Origin: CAYJXA01 sp964404595
GTDB taxonomy: Archaea > Nanobdellota > Nanobdellia > Woesearchaeales > GW2011-AR9
Direction of reading: 5' to 3'
NCBI GenBank assembly: GCA_964404595.1
Contig: CAYOKQ010000011.1
Coordinates: 1 to 36,968, forward strand
DNA length: 36,968 nt
Shown here: positions 31,028 through 36,968 of the stretch, piece by piece
How positions within the stretch are numbered: the first letter of the stretch is position 1
Layout of the letters: the number at the start of each line of letters is the position of its first letter
The notes under the pieces: generated by a model
What the model was told of the DNA's origin: nothing
Database searches by the model: none
What the model saw: the letters and a program-made list of their open reading frames with translations, nothing else
Program-made: the position numbers and the translations under genes

Positions 31028-31660
31028 ATGGCGAAGGAGAAAAAAGCTCCTGACGAAGCAGCCGAGGCTGAAACTTTGTTAGAGCAGGTACAATTGAAGA
31101 AAAACGAAGAAGAGAATAGTTCTAAACAAAAAAAGCCGCCCGTCCTGGCAGTGTTAGGTGGAGAAAAAGTCATTACCGAGTCCTCGGATGACGCCCGGGA
31201 ATTTTATAATCAATCCCGCTTTGGAGACATTACTGAAAATGGCAAAGTTGAACTTTCATTGCTCGAAGCACTCTACTTGATGGAAAAAGGCAAGCTTGCC
31301 ATCAAAAGTGATACCGGCAGAGCACTTGATTTTGAAGCCTACCTGAAACGTGCTCGAAAAGTAGAGCCTACTTTCTGGATACGGTATTGTGTTTTTCGGG
31401 ATATGAGAAACAGGGGATATATCATTAAAACAGCTTTAAAATTTGGTGCAGATTTTCGAGTGTATGATCGGGGAGTTAAACCTGGCGAGGATCACGCCAA
31501 ATGGATCGTTTTTCCAGTGCATGAAGGAAGCACACTTACCTGGCATGACTTTAGTGCCAAAAATAGGGTGGCACATAGTACCAAGAAGAAATTACTGCTC
31601 GCCATTGTTGATGATGAGAACGACGTGACCTATTATCAGGTTTCCTGGGTAAGGCCATAA
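31028..31660 (+). CDS. endA: tRNA-splicing endonuclease
   Basis: EndA cuts bulge-helix-bulge introns out of pre-tRNAs. The 210-residue protein has a charged N-terminal extension (about 40 residues), an N-terminal domain (SLLEALYLMEKGKLAI), and the catalytic domain with FRVYDRG (Tyr), DHAKWIVFPV (His) and STKKKLLLAIVD (Lys), the conserved triad. One catalytic domain per chain suggests the homotetrameric type. This would process the tRNA-Ile and tRNA-Gly introns at 19 kb. The start is leaderless, with a CATTTAAAAAG TATA box 29 bases upstream. Confidence 0.95.
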   Translation: MAKEKKAPDEAAEAETLLEQVQLKKNEEENSSKQKKPPVLAVLGGEKVITESSDDAREFYNQSRFGDITENGKVELSLLEALYLMEKGKLAIKSDTGRALDFEAYLKRARKVEPTFWIRYCVFRDMRNRGYIIKTALKFGADFRVYDRGVKPGEDHAKWIVFPVHEGSTLTWHDFSAKNRVAHSTKKKLLLAIVDDENDVTYYQVSWVRP

Positions 31661-31669
31661 TCCTCTTTT

Positions 31670-32245
31670 TTAGTTTCTCAATCCTAAACGGCTTTCAAGA
31701 TCTAGATCCGAATCTCCCTCAAGATCATCCTCGATGTTTGTTGATTTGGCAGAAAAAATAGGTTCATCTGGTTCGAAATCCGGTTCTGGTTCGGCAATTT
31801 CTTCTACTCCTATTCCATCATAGTAAGAAACGGTATAAAAAAGAGTGCCAGTGACATCCATTTGTGATCGTGGAGCATAAGGTACGGCTCCATCCACATC
31901 AGTCTCAAGAAGGCTTTTGACATAGACTTCATTAGGGGGAGGTTCAAGGGCCGCATAGGACTCCTCGCTTTCCTCTGCAGACTCATATAAAGATGTTGTA
32001 TTAGCAGTCTCATCTAAAGATAAATCTATTTGACAATCAGATGCATCCCAATGCTCTTCGCCTAAATCATCTATACTATATTCATCATCTTTACTATATT
32101 CAGTAATAGTTTTAAATGTTTCAAAAAGAACATTCTCTGCATTGTTGGAAATGTGCTGTGGGGCGTAAAGAAAAATTGAACTAGTTAAATGATTTTCAAG
32201 TATGGATGGAGATCGACCATCAGTTGGTTGTTGGTTGTGATACAT
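31670..32245 (-). CDS. Highly acidic hypothetical protein
   Basis: A 191-residue protein dominated by Asp, Glu and Ser, with low-complexity acidic stretches (EEIAEPEPDFEPDEPIF and DDLEGDSDLDLESR) and only a short ordered-looking segment (SQMDVTGTLFYTVSYYDG). It is probably largely disordered. GGGGTGA lies before the ATG as Shine-Dalgarno, and a small TGGCC/GGCCA hairpin (32257-32272) sits near the predicted transcript start. No family is recognised. The fact that the frame stays open with biased composition favours a real gene. Confidence 0.5.
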   Translation of the reverse strand: MYHNQQPTDGRSPSILENHLTSSIFLYAPQHISNNAENVLFETFKTITEYSKDDEYSIDDLGEEHWDASDCQIDLSLDETANTTSLYESAEESEESYAALEPPPNEVYVKSLLETDVDGAVPYAPRSQMDVTGTLFYTVSYYDGIGVEEIAEPEPDFEPDEPIFSAKSTNIEDDLEGDSDLDLESRLGLRN

Positions 32246-32565
32246 TTCACCCCGCTTGGCCAGAGAAGGCCAGTGGATTCTAATTTATATTGCTTTTTAT
32301 TTCTTGCATAAAGCAAGAGTAAAAATCTTTGTGATTTTTATATTTCCAGTAAATTAAATCTTATTTATAAACATTTTGCTTTTGAAAAATTATCGACGAA
32401 TATTTTTTTTAAAAATTTCAGAAAAAAAGCGGCTAAGGTGCCAGTAAAAATTTTAATTTTTGTAAAACTCATTTTTATCGACGACAAAATATTTTGGGCA
32501 ATTTTTGTCTTTTTTGTCTTTTCTGCAGCAAAAGATATTTAAACAATTTGCTCCCTTGCTTGAGA
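32246..32565. other. AT-rich intergenic region, no gene seen
   Basis: About 320 bases between divergent genes with many T and A tracts and a repeated TTTTTGTC. It holds an ATATAAATT-like box for the acidic protein near 32281-32290 and GATATTTAAAC (about 32534-32544) for the next gene. No coding frame or structured RNA was convincing. Confidence 0.6.
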
Positions 32566-33480
32566 ATGACCGATCAGGATAAAATTCTGCAATTTCTGCG
32601 TGCAAGCGGACCCTCATTGCCTTCCAAGATCGGAAAGCTGCTCAATACCGATCTTTTGCTCGCTTCTGCTCATTTGTCAGACTTAATTTCACAGGGAAAA
32701 GTGAAAGTATCTTTCCTTAAAATTGGTGGTTCTCCCCTCTATTACGTGCCTGGACAAGAGTCCCTGCTCTCCCCATTTGCTGCGGGAAATATGAATCCTA
32801 AAGATGTGGCAGTATTAAATGCATTACGGGATAAAAAATTGCTTCGTGAAGCCCAATTGCCTCTTTTGGACAAAGTAGCGTTGCGTTCATTGAAAGATTT
32901 TGCCGTTCCTCTGCAAGTTACCGTGGATGGACAAAAAGAGCTGTTTTGGAAGTGGCATTTGTGCTCAGTGCAGGAAACAAATGAATTATTATCCGGATAT
33001 TTTGCACCAGCACCGCCGGCAATGAAACCTCCGGCAGAGATGGAGCCATCAAAGCCTTTGGAAACATCCCTTTCTTCCCCAAAAACCTTGGCTCAGCCGT
33101 CTATTTTGGAAACGGCAGAAGAAAGAAAAGCAGTCAAGCCTCGTTTCAAATATAAAAAACAAGAGGAAGAATTCTTTCCTATGGTTGAAGAGATGTGCAA
33201 GAAGCTTAAAATCTCGATCGAACAGAAAGAAACGCTGCGCAAGAATGCAGAACTCGAACTGGTGCTTAAAGTGCCTTCGGCGGTAGGAACGATGACCTAT
33301 TTCTGCAAAGCCAAGAATAAAGCAAAATGTGATGAGAAAGACTTATCTGCTGCGTATATGCAGGCGCAGATCAAGAAACTGCCATTATTATTGTTATATA
33401 CGGGCGAATTGAATAAGAAAGCGCAGGAGATGCTCGAATCGGGAGCCTTTGAGAATGTGATGGTGAGGAAGGTTGGGTAA
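32566..33480 (+). CDS. Winged-helix protein with a nuclease-like C-terminal domain
   Basis: ATG 32566 is chosen over 32494 because a TATA box lies 27 bases before it, giving MTDQDKILQFLRASGPSLPS. The 304-residue product has an N-terminal winged helix (residues 1-60), a middle helical part, a Pro/Ser linker and a C-terminal domain of about 100 residues with AELELVLKVPSAVGTMTYF followed by CKAKNKAKCDEKDLSAAYMQ. Its layout recalls PD-(D/E)XK-like restriction-endonuclease folds, but the expected ExK reads CKAK, so catalytic ability is doubtful. A DNA-binding or regulatory role is more secure. Confidence 0.6.
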   Translation: MTDQDKILQFLRASGPSLPSKIGKLLNTDLLLASAHLSDLISQGKVKVSFLKIGGSPLYYVPGQESLLSPFAAGNMNPKDVAVLNALRDKKLLREAQLPLLDKVALRSLKDFAVPLQVTVDGQKELFWKWHLCSVQETNELLSGYFAPAPPAMKPPAEMEPSKPLETSLSSPKTLAQPSILETAEERKAVKPRFKYKKQEEEFFPMVEEMCKKLKISIEQKETLRKNAELELVLKVPSAVGTMTYFCKAKNKAKCDEKDLSAAYMQAQIKKLPLLLLYTGELNKKAQEMLESGAFENVMVRKVG

Positions 33481-33570
33481 GTTATACTTTCTTTAGAGAA
33501 AAGAAATTTGATGAAAAGAGATTGCTTTTTTTGGTTTATAATCAGCATAAGTTAAAGTTAAGATTTTAAA

Positions 33571-34488
33571 TTATGCTTGTAATTCTTGGGTAAATCTATT
33601 ACTTACATCGTGGCGTCCATGAGGTTTAGTGCCATCTTCAATTATCTTGAGAAGTTTTTTTAAGAATTCATGGAAAGTTCTGCTTTTCTTTCTCTCTCTT
33701 TCTACATCAAAGTGGAGGGAGAACTGGCTTTGATCCCAGCCCAATAATACTGGCGCAGGGAATCCAATATCAATCGCTTTAGTTTTTCTACTTTGACGTA
33801 TCCAAAATATTGTTTTTGGCTCGCAGAAATAAGCTTGAATGACAACATCTTTGTGGGGCTCTGGATTGTAATGAACAGAAATATATTTGAATCCTCTTTG
33901 CGCCAGTAAGGCTTGTATCTGTCTCTGTGTTTCAGGGTTATCAAAATCTTCCCAGCTGGGATCAGGCACTTCTTGAGATTCTCTGAAAATCTTTTTGGCG
34001 TTGTTTAAGTCAGTAGATACTGCTGCAACCCATTTCTCAGCATCATCAACAACTTGCATAATTTCCATTAAGACTGCCTGTGCCTGTTCGAGATGATGAT
34101 CCTGAATATCAACTTGCAAATAGGTAAGTAATTTTCGTATCTTTCCCTCATAGAAAGAAGAATCACGAATTAAATTAGCTGCTTCAGTATGAAGTTGTTG
34201 GAGAAGATCTTGGATTTCTTGTATTGTCCCGGAAACGGCTATTTTTTGCTTTCGTAAGTCTGCCAGTGCTTCTTCGACTTGTTGTTCATGGCGCTGAAAT
34301 CGTTGTTCTGAACGGGCCAGATAACGAAAATCCCTGAACGCTTTCTTAATGTCGGTTACTTGTTCTTTGGCTTTTGCTGTTTCAAGGTCTTTTCTTAACT
34401 GCGTGAGATCATCTTTTAGTTCTCCAAAAAACTTATGTTCGCTGGCGAGCCACGCTACCGCCTCTTGTATGTGCTTGTTGGCATCCAT
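33571..34488 (-). CDS. Coiled-coil protein with unknown C-terminal domain
   Basis: The first 190 residues of this 305-residue protein are charged coiled coil; the last 110 form an alpha/beta region (FKYISVHYNPEPHKDVVIQAYF, IDIGFPAPVLLGWDQS) that I do not recognise. No signal peptide. A TTTATAAATA TATA box lies about 27 bases before the ATG. It resembles partner or scaffold proteins, comparable in build to the coiled-coil protein at 25.7 kb but not clearly homologous. Confidence 0.6.
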   Translation of the reverse strand: MDANKHIQEAVAWLASEHKFFGELKDDLTQLRKDLETAKAKEQVTDIKKAFRDFRYLARSEQRFQRHEQQVEEALADLRKQKIAVSGTIQEIQDLLQQLHTEAANLIRDSSFYEGKIRKLLTYLQVDIQDHHLEQAQAVLMEIMQVVDDAEKWVAAVSTDLNNAKKIFRESQEVPDPSWEDFDNPETQRQIQALLAQRGFKYISVHYNPEPHKDVVIQAYFCEPKTIFWIRQSRKTKAIDIGFPAPVLLGWDQSQFSLHFDVERERKKSRTFHEFLKKLLKIIEDGTKPHGRHDVSNRFTQELQA

Positions 34489-34645
34489 CGGATACAGAAA
34501 ACTTCTTTTGTTTATAAATAATTCTCTTTCGTAATCATACGTGGGTGTTAGTTTTACGTCGCACGAGAGCCGAGACCAAAGAGCGTAGAGTTTGAATTCT
34601 TCGTCAACAAAAATCGGGTTTCACTTTGTTTATAAATATCTATCC

Positions 34646-35026
34646 TCACTCAATATCGAGCGCTTCCATGATCTTGTCCAGCTTCTCATTGATCTTATCT
34701 AATTCGCTTCGAGAAGGGCCAGCTGCTGATCTGGACTCAAAATTACCGGTTGGAGCATCATAATTACCGCTTTTCCTAAAACAAGAGCTGCAATACACTG
34801 GCTTATTCTCCCTGGGCCTAAAAGGAACTTCGGCAGCCCCGCCGCATTTAGCACAGGTTACCGTGAACAATCTTTTTTCAAATGATCGTTCAGAGTCTCT
34901 GCCTTGAAATGGGCCTGATTCTCTTCTTGCAAAGCGAGGAGAGTCTCCTCTTTCGAATCTCTTGGGGCCATCGTGGAACTTGCCAGAACTTCGCTCGCCT
35001 GATTTATTTCGATTAAATTTCTTCAT
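34646..35026 (-). CDS. CxxC zinc-ribbon protein with basic Arg/Gly-rich N-terminus
   Basis: Residues about 50-85 form a zinc-ribbon: VTCAKCGGAAEVPFRP, then NKPVYCSSCFRKSG, with two CxxC pairs. The first 45 residues are rich in Arg, Gly, Ser and Phe and likely disordered and RNA-binding. The C-terminus is a helix that may oligomerise (DKINEKLDKIMEALDIE). This CxxC domain is widespread in DPANN and CPR genomes but has no known function. A TTTATAAAT TATA box lies about 28 bases upstream. Confidence 0.75.
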   Translation of the reverse strand: MKKFNRNKSGERSSGKFHDGPKRFERGDSPRFARRESGPFQGRDSERSFEKRLFTVTCAKCGGAAEVPFRPRENKPVYCSSCFRKSGNYDAPTGNFESRSAAGPSRSELDKINEKLDKIMEALDIE

Positions 35027-35106
35027 GTTACTCTCGTAGAAAGATCGTGTATTTATAAATTCATGTACTCATTTTTATAAATAGGAGCTTTATTTTCAAT
35101 ATTCTG

Positions 35107-35646
35107 ATGGTCACAATTAAAGTCAAAGGATTTGATATCAACGTTCCCGCTATTCGTGATTCCTACGATCGAAGAGCGGTGCAATATGTTAATAGTATCC
35201 TGGAAACACTGCGTAAACTTGGTTTGACGGACGATGATATTTACATTAAACAAGAAACCAATGGTTTTCGAAGTGCTCCTGCATCGGTTTCATGGTATGT
35301 GGATGGACATCACCTCTATTATAGTTATAAGCTGGCGAAAAAATACGTGGAGAACTTATATGTGGTCTTTAAAGTCATTGAACTGGAAGTGCAGGCGTTG
35401 CTGGCAGGCCGCAAGACGATGGATGAATTTATGAGCGATTTTATGGAAGGGCAGGATATTGAAGAACAGCGCAAGCAAGCACGGGTAACCTTGGGCCTCG
35501 AGCCTCATATCGTTGATACTGCTGTAATTGATGTCGCCTATAAAGATTTAGCGAAGAAAAACCATCCGGATATGCCTGGCGGAGATACGGAGACATTTAA
35601 AGCCATCAATCGCGCTCATAAGATTCTGAAAAGGGAATTACGGTGA
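35107..35646 (+). CDS. Protein with a C-terminal J-domain
   Basis: The last 45 residues contain the J-domain core: VAYKDLAKKNHPDMPGGDTETF with the essential HPD motif, then KAINRAHKILKRELR. The first 130 residues form a domain I do not recognise, including SVSWYVDGHHLYYSYKLAKK. J-domains recruit Hsp70/DnaK, so this is a candidate co-chaperone with an N-terminal client-binding domain; J-domain at the C-terminus is unusual compared with DnaJ. Leaderless start, with a TTATAAATA TATA box 28 bases upstream. Confidence 0.75.
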   Translation: MVTIKVKGFDINVPAIRDSYDRRAVQYVNSILETLRKLGLTDDDIYIKQETNGFRSAPASVSWYVDGHHLYYSYKLAKKYVENLYVVFKVIELEVQALLAGRKTMDEFMSDFMEGQDIEEQRKQARVTLGLEPHIVDTAVIDVAYKDLAKKNHPDMPGGDTETFKAINRAHKILKRELR

Positions 35647-35749
35647 GATTATAGTGAGAGTCGCAGAGTTCGTAGTGTTCAGCTAATTTTTTAGTCATAT
35701 CAGCTTCTTTGGTGAATATTAATATAGTTGTTAGATTCTTGATTACTTT

Positions 35750-36968
35750 ATGCTCTGGTCTAAACAAGAAATAATTGAAAAAATAAAAGAATTAAAAAAA
35801 TCAGGAACACAATTGAATGAACAATTTGTTAAAGACAATTATAGTGGCTTATATAATGCTTCTAGAAAGTTATTTGGTGGTTGGAGGATTGCTGTTAATG
35901 CTTCTGGCTTTGATTGTGATTTGATCAAAAAAGTCACAACATGGACTCCTGAGCTTATTATTGAAAGAATCAATGAATTACAAAAAGATAATGAATCTCT
36001 AGCAAATTCTAAAGTAAGAATAAAATACGCCACTTTAAGAGCAGCTGCAATGGCTAAGTTTGGTTCTTGGAAAAAAGCCATTGAAGCAGCAGGATTGGAT
36101 TACAACAAAATTAATTTACGAGCACATGAAGAAAAATGGAATAAAGAAAAGATAATTAATAGAATCACACTAATCTATAAAGAAGGGGGTGATATTAGCG
36201 ATTCTTATCTCAAAAAGTTTAATAATTCTTTATTGAAAGCTGGAATCAATCACTTTGGCAACTGGAGAACTGCAGTAGAAACGGTTGGAATTGATTATAA
36301 CTCTGTTTTAAAATGCATTCCCTACAAATGGAGCAAACAAAACGTAATTGAAGAAATTAAAAGATTATCTGCAATTGGTGAGGAATTAACTGATACAAAT
36401 ATTTCTACAAATCATGCTAAACTTTACGGCGGAATAATGGTTAATTTTAGTAATTTGAAATCTGCTGTAAACTACGCTGGCTTTGATTATGATAAGATTA
36501 CTCATTTCAAACAAAACTATTGGACAAAAGAAAAAATAGTCAAAAAAATTCTTAAACTTCATAAAAATAGCGTAAAGTTAAACGATAGTGATATTGCCAT
36601 GACTAATGGAGATTTACGTAGTATTGCTATCAAATATTTTGGTTCATGGAAAAATGCAATTAATTCTTCAGGGTTAAATTATAACCAAATATGTAAAAAC
36701 TTAAACCAGGAGGCCCGGAAAGGCTTTTTGTTTGAGAGATATTGCAAAGAAATGTTTAGGATCTTAAATCCAAGTATTAAACACCAAACTAAGCCGATAA
36801 TCTCTAATTGTATCCCTGATTTTGTAGATGAAGATATTGGGCAATGGATAGAAATAAAACTTAATTGTAGGGGTAAAGGTGTTAATGAAACCATAGAAAA
36901 ATACCTCCAGTACATCGATAAATTGACTATTATCTATTTAATTGGGGAAAGACCAAAAAGTAGAGATG
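35750..36968 (+). CDS. Partial: five homing-endonuclease-associated repeats fused to a PD-(D/E)XK nuclease
   Basis: An ORF starting ATG 35750 stays open to the window edge (406 residues). A TATA-like TTAATATAG is about 28 bases upstream. Residues 1-316 hold five repeats of about 60 residues, each with a W-[ST]-x-[EK]-x-[IL]-I start and a final FGxW-[RK]-x-A-[IV]-x-x-x-G motif, the pattern of homing-endonuclease-associated (HNH_repeat) DNA-binding repeats. Residues about 320-406 follow with a nuclease-like domain: IPDFVDEDIG then WIEIKL, matching PD-x(n)-ExK of PD-(D/E)XK enzymes (D357, E368, K370). It is therefore a likely selfish or defence nuclease. The C-terminus is cut off. Confidence 0.85.
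   Translation, partial: MLWSKQEIIEKIKELKKSGTQLNEQFVKDNYSGLYNASRKLFGGWRIAVNASGFDCDLIKKVTTWTPELIIERINELQKDNESLANSKVRIKYATLRAAAMAKFGSWKKAIEAAGLDYNKINLRAHEEKWNKEKIINRITLIYKEGGDISDSYLKKFNNSLLKAGINHFGNWRTAVETVGIDYNSVLKCIPYKWSKQNVIEEIKRLSAIGEELTDTNISTNHAKLYGGIMVNFSNLKSAVNYAGFDYDKITHFKQNYWTKEKIVKKILKLHKNSVKLNDSDIAMTNGDLRSIAIKYFGSWKNAINSSGLNYNQICKNLNQEARKGFLFERYCKEMFRILNPSIKHQTKPIISNCIPDFVDEDIGQWIEIKLNCRGKGVNETIEKYLQYIDKLTIIYLIGERPKSRD

Noticed and set aside
32246..32565. Origin of replication or CRISPR leader in the AT-rich gap
   Set aside because: There are only irregular A and T tracts; no repeated origin boxes, no Orc1/Cdc6 gene nearby and no direct repeats with spacers.

Overview
The window looks like a scaffold from an uncultivated archaeon, most likely a DPANN lineage such as Woesearchaeota or Pacearchaeota (inferred from gene types; not tested by phylogeny). 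Seen directly: archaeal TATA-like boxes about 26-30 bases upstream of many starts, often with no room for a Shine-Dalgarno site (leaderless starts); tRNA genes with bulge-helix-bulge introns and no encoded CCA; a tRNA-splicing endonuclease; archaeal-type GluRS, DUF99, a PRC-barrel protein and Mre11. Two runs of exactly ten N mark contig joins, so this is an assembled draft.

Layout. 0-3.4 kb: an edge fragment, a split HEPN/nucleotidyltransferase pair, a DUF99 protein, and an lgt-lipoprotein operon. 3.4-7.5 kb: a duplicated AbrB-like regulator directly abutting a 1,136-residue cell-surface protein, then a PRC-barrel protein. 7.5-12.4 kb: a leftward housekeeping block (unknown conserved protein, purA, winged-helix protein, gltX). 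12.5-15.6 kb: a multi-HTH gene with two in-frame stops, an HTH_10 regulator, a TPR protein and a truncated csaA. 15.6-18.1 kb: a second lipoprotein, a fused nucleotidyltransferase-HEPN protein, and nnrD. 18.2-21.3 kb: the most unusual stretch, an RNA island with two LAGLIDADG homing-endonuclease genes, tRNA-Ile(UAU) with two introns, tRNA-Gly(GCC) with one intron, a tRNA-like structured segment, and two further structured RNA candidates that share a 3' module and terminator. 21.3-26.7 kb: small unknown proteins, a YdjM-type membrane protein, a YchF-like GTPase, a regulator remnant and a MazF toxin-antitoxin pair. 26.7-30.4 kb: pgk-phosphatase-kinase operon and mre11. 30.4-35.6 kb: isochorismatase-like hydrolase, endA, unknowns, a zinc-ribbon protein and a J-domain protein. 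The right edge holds a partial gene with five homing-endonuclease-associated repeats followed by a PD-(D/E)XK nuclease domain.

How things connect. Lgt would lipidate the two lipobox proteins found here. EndA would process the intron-bearing tRNAs at 19 kb. The three selfish-type nucleases concentrate at or near RNA genes. Both N gaps appear to be artificial: collapsing short overlaps at their flanks leaves both reading frames intact. I found no CRISPR array, rRNA gene or complete insertion sequence.
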